Below, one piece after another: positions 6,250 to 14,020 of a stretch of DNA of 43,854 nt. Position 1 is the stretch's first letter, and each line of letters begins with the position of its first letter. Under the pieces are notes generated by a model that made no database searches, was not told the DNA's origin, and saw nothing but the letters and a program-made list of their open reading frames with translations. A program made the position numbers and the translations under genes. Origin of the DNA: Mycobacterium sp. (lineage in GTDB: Bacteria > Actinomycetota > Actinomycetes > Mycobacteriales > Mycobacteriaceae); the NCBI GenBank assembly GCA_020439025.1, contig JAGQTO010000124.1, positions 1-43,854 on the forward strand, in the 5' to 3' direction.

Positions 6250-7563
6250 TCAGAGCGCGGCCAGCACCGCCCGTGCGTGCACAGCTTGCGGGTTGTCGGT
6301 GGCAGCGTCCAGCAGCGGCGCGGTCGCCGGATCGGTGAGGATCGTCAGGTGCGCGCGGTGCCGACTCAGCGTCACGCACATGCGGCCCGCGTCGAGGGCG
6401 AATGACTCCGCGCTGCGGTACCCGGCCATCGGGTGCAGGGCCACGACGGCGGGCCGCTCCAAGCCTTGCAGCGCGTTGACAGTGCCGATCAGCACATCGG
6501 GCATATCGGCCAGCAGCGCCCGCACGGCCCCGGCTTGGGCGACGTGGGGCACCACCACGGCTATGTCGCGTGCGGTCAACGCCTCGCGCACACCGCCGCG
6601 CCGGTAGTCGTGCCACGTCAGTTCGCGCACCCGCTCGGCCAGCGCCGTCAGCAGCGCCGGATCGGTCGGGCCGTTGCGCGCTTCGATGGGGCGGTTGACG
6701 ATTTCGGGTAGCACCGTGCCATCCGGTGCGATCACGGACTCGTCGGGGCGGCGCGACGTGAACGGCATCTGCGGGTAGAAGTGCGCCGACACCAGCGCGC
6801 AGGTCTGCGGTCCGAGTCGCCATGAGTTCGTCAGTTCGTGCACGGTGACCGCCTCACCGTGCGCGGCCAGCAGCGCAGCCGGGGCAGGTTGATGCGGCCC
6901 GGTGGCCTGCCCCTCCCACTTCTCGGTCGAGCCGGTCACCACCGGAGACACCTGGCCGGGATCACCGACGCAGACCACTTGGCGAGCCAGCGCACCGAGG
7001 GCACCCAGGTCGCCGTACGTGCACTGCCACGCCTCATCGACCAGCAGCACGTCGGCCCCGGCCAGGTTGGGATCAACGTAGAGCCAGCGTGCGGCGGTGC
7101 CGATCAGGATTTCGCCTCCCGTCGAGTGCTGCCATCGCACGCTGCGGCCCGCCACGGTGCGAATGCCGTCCACGGTGACTGGCTTCTTACCCGCCCCCGA
7201 CACGATCAGCGAGGAACGGTCACTGACAGCGGCGATGCGCCGGGACAGCTCGGCGGCTTGCTCGCGGGTCTGCGCGGCGACCGCCACCCGCAGTCCCACC
7301 CGATGCGCCAGCGCACCGGCCAGCAGCGCCACCAGGCGACTCTTGCCCGCGCCGGGACACGCGGGAACGCAGATCGCAGCGTCACCGCCCCACGCGGCCA
7401 GCAGCACCCGCGCCAGCATCGGCGTGTCCAATAGGTCACGCCCTGGCCAGTCCTCGGCCATCGGCGCGGCGGTCGGCAACGCCGGGGTCGCCGGTACCGC
7501 AGCGGGCACAGCAGCATCGTCGGCGGCGGCACTCGCAGTGAATCGCTTGGGCAGGGTACGCAT
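6250..7563 (-). CDS. Superfamily 1 (Upf1-like) helicase
   Basis: This is a 437-residue helicase with a low-complexity Ala/Pro N terminus. Motifs visible in order: I (P-G-A-G-K-S, 71-75), II (L-V-D-E-A-W, about 174-179), III (V-G-D-P-G-Q, 199-204), IV (N-S-W-R-L), V (G-T-V-N-A-L-Q-G) and VI (T-L-S-R-H-R, about 398-403). This is the order of SF1B/DNA2-Upf1 type nucleic-acid translocases. It is the last gene of a coupled operon with an unknown protein, a vWA-metallopeptidase and a MoxR ATPase. Start ATG at 7563, two bases from the preceding stop. The helicase fold is clear; substrate and direction are unknown. Confidence 0.75.
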   Translation of the reverse strand: MRTLPKRFTASAAADDAAVPAAVPATPALPTAAPMAEDWPGRDLLDTPMLARVLLAAWGGDAAICVPACPGAGKSRLVALLAGALAHRVGLRVAVAAQTREQAAELSRRIAAVSDRSSLIVSGAGKKPVTVDGIRTVAGRSVRWQHSTGGEILIGTAARWLYVDPNLAGADVLLVDEAWQCTYGDLGALGALARQVVCVGDPGQVSPVVTGSTEKWEGQATGPHQPAPAALLAAHGEAVTVHELTNSWRLGPQTCALVSAHFYPQMPFTSRRPDESVIAPDGTVLPEIVNRPIEARNGPTDPALLTALAERVRELTWHDYRRGGVREALTARDIAVVVPHVAQAGAVRALLADMPDVLIGTVNALQGLERPAVVALHPMAGYRSAESFALDAGRMCVTLSRHRAHLTILTDPATAPLLDAATDNPQAVHARAVLAAL

Positions 7564-7564
7564 C

Positions 7565-8779
7565 TCAGTCCTCGGGTGTCTCGTCGTCAGCGGCGGCGAT
7601 CATGACCGCCAGCGGAACGGGGCGGCGGCTCGCGGTCGGCGTGCTGCCCTGTGACAGCCAGGAGAAGCGCCGCCTGTACAGCCGCGCCACCGCCGTGCGC
7701 CGCGACCGGATTGTGGACACCGAGGGCGGCGCGGGAATCACCGTCACCGTCTCCCCGGCAGCGGGCCGGTAACCCGTCTTGCGCAGACCACCGATGGTTA
7801 CCGTAAGCGCGCCGTCCTCACCCACGCCGGTGGCGAAAACCTCACCGCTGAAACGGTTCTCCGCATCCGGCATCGCCGTCATCGGATCACCCGGCCACCC
7901 CGTGACCGCGCTACCGGGTTTCAATCGGGTGTCGAGCCGATCGGCGCGCACTGTCACGCGGTTGCCTGCCTGGCCCGCCCCGGTTACGGCCTGCCCGTGG
8001 CAGACGAACCCGGTGTGCACGCCCCGCGCCCGCCACAGCGGATCGGCCAGTAGCGCCGCCTCGTAGAGGTCTGCGGCATCGCAGCGACTCATCAACCGCG
8101 CCGCCGCCAGGTGCAGCGTTTCGGGCCGGTCCCAGCTGCGCTGTTCGCTCACGGCCTCCTGCATGGCCTCCAACTGCCAGTCGTCGTCCTCACGCAGCGC
8201 GTCCAGCCCCGGCAGCAGCGGCCCACCAGTCACCGCGTGATGCCAGATGTGCAGCCCGCCCACCCCGTTGGGCACCGACAGCGCCGCGCGCCATGCGCCC
8301 GCGTGATCCTCACCGGGAGCCGCACCGAGCATGAACCGGGTGCGGGTGGTGCCCAGCACGTCGGTCACTGCCGAGGTACCGGGATGCGCGGCGCGCTCTG
8401 CCCACCATCCGGCAAGCGCCGACCCTGCCGCCACGTCGAGGCCGGCACTTCGCGCCGGGTCGGCGAAGCTGCGCGCCAACCCCGCCAGCGCCCGCAGCGT
8501 GGCAGGCGTATCGACCAGCGCCGTCGCGCCGGTGCCGAGGTCACCGGACACGCACCCGGCGGCGCGGGCAAGTGCGGCCAGTCCCTCGGCCCCGGTGCCG
8601 GTGTGGGTGCGCCCATCAGGCCCCACGGCCTGCACGTGCACCACCGGCCCGGTTCGCCGGGCCGCGACGGCGACCTTCACGTCCCGCGACGGTGCCGGGT
8701 TGTGCAGCAGCCGAGGCACCGGCCCACCGGCATCGCGTGCAGCCACCCGCAGTGCGAGGTCGAACAGCGCGGCGCTCAC
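7565..8779 (-). CDS. Hypothetical protein of the MoxR/vWA/helicase operon
   Basis: This is a 404-residue protein with no recognised domain. It is Ala/Gly/Arg rich, with an N-terminal half of alternating strands, a Trp-rich middle (L-H-I-W-H-H, D-D-D-W-Q-L-E-A-M) and a C-terminal portion with V-R-A-D-R-L and V-T-V-I-P patterns that look like small beta barrels. The GTG start overlaps the previous stop (GTGA), so it is translationally coupled between the small protein and the helicase. Its fixed place in the operon suggests it belongs to the same machine. Confidence 0.6.
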   Translation of the reverse strand: MSAALFDLALRVAARDAGGPVPRLLHNPAPSRDVKVAVAARRTGPVVHVQAVGPDGRTHTGTGAEGLAALARAAGCVSGDLGTGATALVDTPATLRALAGLARSFADPARSAGLDVAAGSALAGWWAERAAHPGTSAVTDVLGTTRTRFMLGAAPGEDHAGAWRAALSVPNGVGGLHIWHHAVTGGPLLPGLDALREDDDWQLEAMQEAVSEQRSWDRPETLHLAAARLMSRCDAADLYEAALLADPLWRARGVHTGFVCHGQAVTGAGQAGNRVTVRADRLDTRLKPGSAVTGWPGDPMTAMPDAENRFSGEVFATGVGEDGALTVTIGGLRKTGYRPAAGETVTVIPAPPSVSTIRSRRTAVARLYRRRFSWLSQGSTPTASRRPVPLAVMIAAADDETPED

Positions 8780-8976
8780 GCGGCACCATCGCGGCTCTGT
8801 GCGACCTCACTCAACCCGCGAGCGGCGGCGGCGAACCCATCGGCCAGCGCCGCCGTCGCCAGATCGGACCACCCTCGTTGTGCAGCGGCACGCACCGTGC
8901 CCGCCGTCCAGCCGGTGCCTGACAGCACCGACTCGGCCCACTGCGCGAAGTCACCTGCCCCGGCCCGCTTGCTCAC
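8776..8976 (-). CDS. Small helical protein, coupled
   Basis: This is a 66-residue, Ala-rich and probably helical protein beginning M-S-K-R-A-G-A-G-D-F-A-Q-W. I placed its start at GTG 8976 because it overlaps the stop of the upstream gene as GTGA, the same arrangement used at every other junction in this operon. The downstream gene starts at its own stop in the same way. No homologue is recognised; it may bridge the vWA protein and the next gene product. Confidence 0.55.
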   Translation of the reverse strand: MSKRAGAGDFAQWAESVLSGTGWTAGTVRAAAQRGWSDLATAALADGFAAAARGLSEVAQSRDGAA

Positions 8977-10238
8977 GCCGCCACCGCCGCTGCGGGAGTG
9001 ACGCGCACCGTCTTGGCCCACGCGGGAGCGGTGTCGGCGGCGTGCGTGCCGATCAGCGCCACGATCAGCGGCACCGGCAGCCGACGCTCGGGCCAGGGTG
9101 TCCCGCCATCAGTGAACGCCACGATCACGTTGGCCGCTGGCCGCGCCGCGAGCGCGGCGTCGATACCGACCCGCAGATCGGTGCCACCGCCTCCGGTCAG
9201 GACAACATCGCTGATCGACCGCACGGGGCGCGGCGCGCTTGCCGCAGCATCGCAGCACAACACCCGCACCGTGGCGCCGGTGCGCCGCAACACCGCCCGT
9301 GTCTCCGACAGCGCCGCCGCCAGATCGGCTTCCCCCATCGACCCCGACGTGTCAATGATCAGATCGACCGCGATCTTCGGTGCCCGCAGCGTCGGCAGCA
9401 GCACACCCTTGGGAGCGCGCCGGTTGGGCCGTCGCCAGGAGTGGTGCACCTGGCCCGCCTGGTCCTCGACGGCGCGGCGCACCGCCGCGCGCAGCACCTT
9501 CGGCCACGGCACGACAGCCGGGGCGAGTTGAGCAGCCGCCCACCGCGCCAGGCCCGCAGGCATGCTCCCGCGACCCGCCCCGCCGTGCGCCAACTCCCGT
9601 TGAACCTCACGGGCGACGGCGACTTTCACCAGATCGGCAGCCGCACGGGACAGCCCCTTGCTGCCTCCCACGTCGGCAGCGGCGGGCAGTTCCCCCGGCA
9701 CCGCATCCCCGGCACCGGACCCGCAGCCATAGCCGTCATCCTCGCCGTCACCGGGATCACCGTCAGCCCCGGTGGGCGGCGCATCGGGAGGCACCAGGTG
9801 CCGGTAGTAGACCTCGGCGGCGTGACCGTCCTCGCAGCCCAGCCCTGCCGGTGTCACCACACCCGCTGGCAGACGCACCCCCGCCGCGATCAGGTCATCG
9901 TTGATTTCAGCGTCAGCGGCGTAGTTCCACATGGTGCGGTCCACCGGAGAGGCCACCGTCTCGGCGCGGCCACCGTGATCCCGCAGCACATGCCCGACCT
10001 CGTGCAGCAAAACGGCCCCTGACGTTGCAATGCTCCACCCGTCATCGGTGCCCAACATCGCCGGATCGACATACAGCCGCCAATACTTGTCCACCGCAAA
10101 CGTTTTCAAACCGGGTGCCGCCACCGGCGACAACGCGAACAACGCCCGCGCGAAGTACGGCATCGCCTCGACTGCGGCCATCCGCGCCAGTCGCAGCCGC
10201 CGCCACTCATCGGCAGTGAGCGCCCTGACCTCGGTCAC
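8973..10238 (-). CDS. Metallopeptidase-vWA fusion protein
   Basis: This 421-residue protein carries two halves. The N-terminal part has a zinc-protease signature H-E-V-G-H at 79-83 with an acidic candidate ligand in D-A-E-I-N-D-D near 109-115. The C-terminal part is a von Willebrand A-like domain with an intact MIDAS: D-T-S-G-S at 296-300, G-G-G-G-T-D-L and F-T-D-G-G. This is the DUF2201-type layout (putative metallopeptidase N domain plus vWA-like domain). An acidic Gly-rich linker (about 155-180) separates them. The GTG start at 10238 overlaps the preceding MoxR gene as GTGA; a longer frame upstream is not needed. Confidence 0.75.
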   Translation of the reverse strand: MTEVRALTADEWRRLRLARMAAVEAMPYFARALFALSPVAAPGLKTFAVDKYWRLYVDPAMLGTDDGWSIATSGAVLLHEVGHVLRDHGGRAETVASPVDRTMWNYAADAEINDDLIAAGVRLPAGVVTPAGLGCEDGHAAEVYYRHLVPPDAPPTGADGDPGDGEDDGYGCGSGAGDAVPGELPAAADVGGSKGLSRAAADLVKVAVAREVQRELAHGGAGRGSMPAGLARWAAAQLAPAVVPWPKVLRAAVRRAVEDQAGQVHHSWRRPNRRAPKGVLLPTLRAPKIAVDLIIDTSGSMGEADLAAALSETRAVLRRTGATVRVLCCDAAASAPRPVRSISDVVLTGGGGTDLRVGIDAALAARPAANVIVAFTDGGTPWPERRLPVPLIVALIGTHAADTAPAWAKTVRVTPAAAVAA

Positions 10239-11341
10239 GCTGCACTCCCCACGTCGAGGCCCGCCGCAATCATCACGTCTTTGAATTTGCGCGCCGCCGC
10301 AGGCGGTTTCGCACCAGCAGGCATCGCCACGCTCAAAGAACGCGCCGCTGCCCCCGCCACATCGGGAGCACCGTGGGTCGCAGCCTCGACCAGCGGACCC
10401 CACGCGGTCATCCACGCATCCTTGGTGCCCTTGCCCGACGCCCACGCGACCACACCGGACAACACCGCCCACACCTGATCGGGGCGGGCCGTCGCCCACT
10501 CAACAATGCTCGGGTCCGCGATCACGTCCGCGACGGCGGGTAGGTCCATGCTGGCCCGCCATTCCATGAACTCACTGCCCGCGCCGTCACCCACCAGGCC
10601 CAACGCGACCGTGCTGATCGCAGCGGTGTCATCGCGGCGCAGATGCGCCAACACCCGCGCCATCGCCTCCCAGGAGCGCCGCGACGGCCACGCCCGCCCT
10701 GCGGCCTCGTCAGTGTCGGGGTAAGCGTGCAGCAGGCCGGGGCGCGCTTCGATGAAGGCACAAACAGCGCCGATTTCGTCGGCGCGGCGCAGATCGTCGG
10801 CGGCGATGCCCCGCGAGGCGGGCAACGTGGCGAACGACGACCGCATGCCGGTCAGCCATTCCTCAGCAGTCGGCTCGAAATCCACGTGCAGGAAACGGTT
10901 CGCCATCGGCGGCGTCAGATCGACACCACCAGCACTGCGGTCGGGAGGATTGGCAGCGGCCACGATCCGAACCTCATCAGGCAGCTTGGTTCGTCCGACC
11001 ACCCGCTCCAACGCCACCGTCAGCATCGCGGCCTGCACCGACGCCGAGCACGTCGAAATCTCGTCCAGCAGCAGATACCCGCCCTTGGCGTCCAAAAGTG
11101 TTCGCGCCCAATCAGGCAACGCCAACGTCTGCACCGCACCATCGGTGACCACCGGCCATCCCGCAATGTCCACAGGCTCACGCTGCGACCCGATCACCGT
11201 CTCCACCGGCACACCATCGGCAGCGGCCAACGCCCGCACGATGGATGACTTGCCCGTGCCGGGATCGCTCCACAACAACACCGGCACATGAGCGCGGGCC
11301 GCAGCATCAATCACCGTCACGGTCGTGTCCAAATCGGTCAT
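10235..11341 (-). CDS. MoxR-type AAA+ ATPase
   Basis: This is a 368-residue AAA+ ATPase: Walker A D-P-G-T-G-K-S-S at 26-33, Walker B Y-L-L-L-D-E-I-S at 89-96, sensor A-A-A-N-P-P and M-A-N-R-F-L following. The combination with a vWA protein encoded immediately downstream is the classic MoxR-vWA partnership, in which the ATPase remodels a target through the vWA adaptor. It is the first gene of a five-gene operon with a cassette leader (11342-11425), ATG at 11341. Target unknown. Confidence 0.78.
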   Translation of the reverse strand: MTDLDTTVTVIDAAARAHVPVLLWSDPGTGKSSIVRALAAADGVPVETVIGSQREPVDIAGWPVVTDGAVQTLALPDWARTLLDAKGGYLLLDEISTCSASVQAAMLTVALERVVGRTKLPDEVRIVAAANPPDRSAGGVDLTPPMANRFLHVDFEPTAEEWLTGMRSSFATLPASRGIAADDLRRADEIGAVCAFIEARPGLLHAYPDTDEAAGRAWPSRRSWEAMARVLAHLRRDDTAAISTVALGLVGDGAGSEFMEWRASMDLPAVADVIADPSIVEWATARPDQVWAVLSGVVAWASGKGTKDAWMTAWGPLVEAATHGAPDVAGAAARSLSVAMPAGAKPPAAARKFKDVMIAAGLDVGSAA

Positions 11342-11425
11342 AGCCGAATCCCCTCCCGAGGAGTAGCGGACCGGCCCCGATGGCCCGTCCTCACATCACA
11401 GGACACTACCGCTGCCCACCGACAA
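11342..11425 (-). promoter_or_regulatory. Cassette leader 7 (MoxR/vWA/helicase operon)
   Basis: TTGTCGGTG (11417-11425), 8 nt, TAGTGT (11403-11408). The stem-loop at 11368-11390 is GGACGGGCC / GGCCGGTCC, so the base changed from GGGC/GCCC to GGAC/GTCC with pairing kept and a G/G mismatch at the usual site. The ribosome site GGGAGGGGA precedes the ATG. Confidence 0.85.
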
Positions 11426-11469
11426 GTCCGCGACCACCCGCGAAACCCGCTTCGTTGCAGCGCATTAGA

Positions 11470-11508
11470 CACCACCACCCCACCCCTGTGCCGGGTGGGG
11501 TGGTGGTG
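11470..11508 (-). terminator. Cassette-family terminator hairpin
   Basis: A perfect 16-bp stem (11470-11485 with 11493-11508) around CTGTGCC. It is the clearest copy of the family and follows the two-gene cassette ending at 11550. Confidence 0.7.
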
Positions 11509-11549
11509 AGCCTTTGTGGCCGGCGCCGAAACGCCGGCCACGCGCTGAT

Positions 11550-11939
11550 CTACCCTCGGTCCCCCTCGGCCGCGATCGCACCGAGAGGACCGGCCACCTC
11601 CCACTCCCGCTTCGGAACCTCGTAGACATGCAGCCCGCCGCGATGGCTGGACTCCCAGAACCGCAGGTGAAACATCGACCCGACGAGGGACTCGATGAGC
11701 TGCTCGTTGCCGCTCCAACCGCCCGTCACCAGCGAAACCCGCACAACCGTCCGCAACTGGCCGTCCAGCCACTCATCCACCGTCATCAGCGTCGGTGTCC
11801 ACCACATCTGCTCCAGCAGGTCCACCAGCGCAGCAGGCGAGCCGTGGAAACCCCGCACAGCGGCGATCCCCCACTCAGTGGGGTATCCACCATCATCAAC
11901 CAGAGCGCTGTCACCCGCACTGGCGCTGCCCGCGCTCAC
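11550..11939 (-). CDS. Small protein of the G-G-W-S-G-N-E type, unknown function
   Basis: This is a 129-residue protein. The segment V-T-G-G-W-S-G-N-E-x-L-I followed by F-x-L-R-F-W-E-S-S-x-R-G-G resembles a small family I recall from actinobacterial phages and plasmids, without known function. The GTG at 11939 overlaps the stop of the upstream gene as GTGA. The N-terminal W-G-I-A-A-V-R-G-F and W-W-T-P-T-L-M-T segments are also aromatic-rich. Second gene of a two-gene cassette. Confidence 0.6.
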   Translation of the reverse strand: MSAGSASAGDSALVDDGGYPTEWGIAAVRGFHGSPAALVDLLEQMWWTPTLMTVDEWLDGQLRTVVRVSLVTGGWSGNEQLIESLVGSMFHLRFWESSHRGGLHVYEVPKREWEVAGPLGAIAAEGDRG

Positions 11940-12202
11940 GCCGGGATTCCCAGGTCGTAATCGGCCCACAGATCGCTGGCGTGCTCCACGGCGGCGTCCT
12001 CCAACGCCTCGGCCGCCGCCTCCGATTCCAGCCACGCAATCTGATCCTCAACTTCCGCGATCTCCATCCGCAGTGTCGCGGCGTGCGCCGAATTGAACGC
12101 GATCGGCAACTCGGCCTGCGTGCGCGCCAACACCATCCGCGCCTCATCGAGGCTCAACAACTCGACATCAACCGGCTCGACATCATCAACGTAGACGACC
12201 AT
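11936..12202 (-). CDS. Small acidic helical protein
   Basis: This is an 88-residue protein with a short beta-like start (M-V-V-Y-V-D-D) and a long, probably coiled-coil helix (about 25-75, heptad-like Leu/Ala/Ile with many Glu). Unknown function. The ATG at 12202 follows the cassette leader; its ribosome site (GGAGGTTGGGA) is less typical than in the other cassettes. It is coupled (GTGA) to the downstream gene. Confidence 0.58.
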   Translation of the reverse strand: MVVYVDDVEPVDVELLSLDEARMVLARTQAELPIAFNSAHAATLRMEIAEVEDQIAWLESEAAAEALEDAAVEHASDLWADYDLGIPA

Positions 12203-12280
12203 TCCCAACCTCCGGGGTGAGTGGGCCGGCCCCCAACGGCCTGCCCGTACATTGACGACCCTACCAACAGCCACCGACAA
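12203..12280 (-). promoter_or_regulatory. Cassette leader 8
   Basis: TTGTCGGTG (12272-12280), 8 nt, TAGGGT (12258-12263). The stem-loop at 12223-12246 is GGGCAGGCC / GGCCGGCCC with the A/G mismatch. Confidence 0.87.
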
Positions 12281-12317
12281 CAACCGCTCCCGAATCACCT
12301 GCACGACAACGGAATAG

Positions 12318-12358
12318 ACACCACCACCCCATCCCTGTGCCGGGTGGGGTGGTGGTGT
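12318..12358 (-). terminator. Cassette-family terminator hairpin
   Basis: ACACCACCACCCCATCC pairs with GGGTGGGGTGGTGGTGT across a short loop with TGTGCC; one mismatch. It follows the DUF4262-like gene. Confidence 0.6.
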
Positions 12359-12405
12359 GTGCCAGGCCAGACCCAACACACACCACCTGTCGCGCAGAAG
12401 GCTTC

Positions 12406-13224
12406 TCAGAGCTGCCCGAATATCTCATCGCGGTAGTAGCCGTCTGAAGACGCGACCGCCTGCTCCCATTCGACGCCGAGCGCATCGAACAGATGCCGTA
12501 AGTCCGACAACAGGTCGGTCGCCGCCGTAGCGACGTCCTCAGTCAGGCTGGATCCGCCCAGGTGCTCGGCGTAGGCAACCAGCGCCCGCGCCGCCCAGCC
12601 AGCGCGAATATCGTTGTCGCGCTGCGGGTCAGAGCCATCACCGACCACGACGCTTTTCCGCGGCTGCTCAGCGATCAGATCGGCCAATTCCTGCGCCGTC
12701 GACGCCGCCACCCGCTGCGCGTGATACACCGGCCGCGCCTGCGGCGGGCGCCCACGCAGCGGCTGCTGCGCGTCCCCGATGCGCGATCCGGCTTCCCACG
12801 GCAACACCCCGTCGGCATCCGGCCACACCACCTGCACCGCCGCCGCGACCGCGCCGTAGCACTCCCTCACCAGATTCAGATCCCGCGCATCGGTCATCTC
12901 GACCGCCACCAGCGCCACATCGTCGACCAGGACCCCCTCGATCCGATCGCCGGTAGCCAACCCCTGGCCTGCGGCCACCATCCGGCGGGCCACCTGGTTG
13001 AGCACGCTGTGCGCCACCTGGCCCGGCAGCCCGTAGATCGCCAGTTCCGGCAGCGACTGCGCCGACAGACCCACCGTGTAGGCGAACGACGGACCCTGAT
13101 CCCCAGCCGTCGGAAACACCGCCAAGACCGTCCACCCATGCTCAGCGACCTTGGCTCGCGTCTCGGCCAACACCGCCGCGCGCGCCTCCGACGCCGATCC
13201 CCGCCGCGAATCCTCATGCCCCAT
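12406..13224 (-). CDS. DUF4262-like protein
   Basis: This 272-residue protein has the opening of the DUF4262 family: H-G-W-T-V-L-A-V near residues 34-41, then P-S-F-A-Y-T-V-G-L and L-P-E-L-A-I-Y-G-L-P shortly after, the patterns by which the family is recognised. The C-terminal half is helical with a G-Y-Y-R-D-E-I end and no recognised domain. Biochemical function is not known. The ATG at 13224 follows GGAAGGGGC. It forms a single-gene cassette with leader and terminator. Confidence 0.68.
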   Translation of the reverse strand: MGHEDSRRGSASEARAAVLAETRAKVAEHGWTVLAVFPTAGDQGPSFAYTVGLSAQSLPELAIYGLPGQVAHSVLNQVARRMVAAGQGLATGDRIEGVLVDDVALVAVEMTDARDLNLVRECYGAVAAAVQVVWPDADGVLPWEAGSRIGDAQQPLRGRPPQARPVYHAQRVAASTAQELADLIAEQPRKSVVVGDGSDPQRDNDIRAGWAARALVAYAEHLGGSSLTEDVATAATDLLSDLRHLFDALGVEWEQAVASSDGYYRDEIFGQL

Positions 13225-13306
13225 GTCCAACGCCCCTTCCTGGGCTCAGTGGGCCAGCCCCTCTCGGCCTGCCCAACACCACGATCCTACAACCCAGCAC
13301 CGACAG
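13225..13306 (-). promoter_or_regulatory. Cassette leader 9
   Basis: CTGTCGGTG (13298-13306), 8 nt, TAGGAT (13284-13289). The stem-loop at 13251-13274 is GGGCAGGCC / GGCTGGCCC (one G-U pair, A/G mismatch kept). GGAAGGGGC follows. Confidence 0.84.
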
Positions 13307-13342
13307 CCGATCCTTCCAAATACACTCCATCGCAGCGTCTTT

Positions 13343-13382
13343 AGACACCCACTCCCCACCCCGGTGCCGGGAGTGGGTGTCT
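13343..13382 (-). terminator. Cassette-family terminator hairpin, divergent
   Basis: A 14-bp stem (13343-13356 with 13369-13382); the loop contains its own CACC/GGTG pairing. It lies 17 bp past the phosphoesterase stop. Confidence 0.6.
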
Positions 13383-13399
13383 GGGTGTCGGCGGCGCGG

Positions 13400-14011
13400 T
13401 CAGAGGGTCACAACGCGAGCGCCGCGGACATACTCCACGCGGGTAGCTCCGTAGCGGGTGACCGGCACCCGCGGATAGGTGTGGCCGTGGATCAGCATCG
13501 TCGGCGACGTTCGGTCAACCCAGCGGCGCAGCGCCTCGATGCCTGCGTGGGCCTCATCACCGGGGTGATCGTTCACGCCAGCCGGCGGGCAGTGCGTCAC
13601 CAGCACGTCAGCTCGCGGCAGCTCGGCGAGCATGGCGCTGTACTCACTCTGGGTGTAGAGCGCATCGCGGGTGCCGTCCTTGTACCGCACGCACCCCTCA
13701 AGGCCCGTGAACCTGAGCCCGTTGAGTTCGACGCAGCGTAGGTGCAGGTTGGTCATCCGCAGATCGGCCAGATAGCGGCCATCGCAGTGATTCCCGTAGA
13801 CCCCGAGAGTGGGCACCGGCAGCTGATCAATGCCGGCGATGTCGGTTCGGTGGAGGTCGCCGGCGGTGATCACCAGATCGACGCCCTGGTCCTCAACGAC
13901 GTCGGCGAGAGCCCGATCGCCAAAGTCAGGTCTGACGTCAGCGATGACCAACATCGTCAGCCGCGGGGACACGACGCGTTCGGCGCTGTCGTTGAATTTC
14001 CGCCGAAACAC
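13400..14011 (-). CDS. Calcineurin-like metallophosphoesterase with altered metal site
   Basis: This is a 203-residue protein of the small metallophosphoesterase family. Motifs in order: an opening D-V-R where D-x-H is expected, G-D-L-H, G-N-H-C-D, T-H-C-P-P and H-G-H-T-Y-P. Two ligand positions thus differ from the canonical set (His to Arg in the first motif, final His to Tyr). Activity may be changed or lost, or the enzyme may use one metal. Start is GTG at 14011, 9 nt after the upstream gene; an internal ATG at M-L-V-I-A-D-V is an alternative. Second gene of the last cassette. Confidence 0.7.
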   Translation of the reverse strand: MFRRKFNDSAERVVSPRLTMLVIADVRPDFGDRALADVVEDQGVDLVITAGDLHRTDIAGIDQLPVPTLGVYGNHCDGRYLADLRMTNLHLRCVELNGLRFTGLEGCVRYKDGTRDALYTQSEYSAMLAELPRADVLVTHCPPAGVNDHPGDEAHAGIEALRRWVDRTSPTMLIHGHTYPRVPVTRYGATRVEYVRGARVVTL

Positions 14012-14020
14012 CTGCCAGGC

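Noticed and set aside
8331..10022. Right-strand open frame of 563 residues
   Set aside because: Antisense to the vWA fusion and its neighbour, both of which carry clear motifs; the frame has shadow-type composition.
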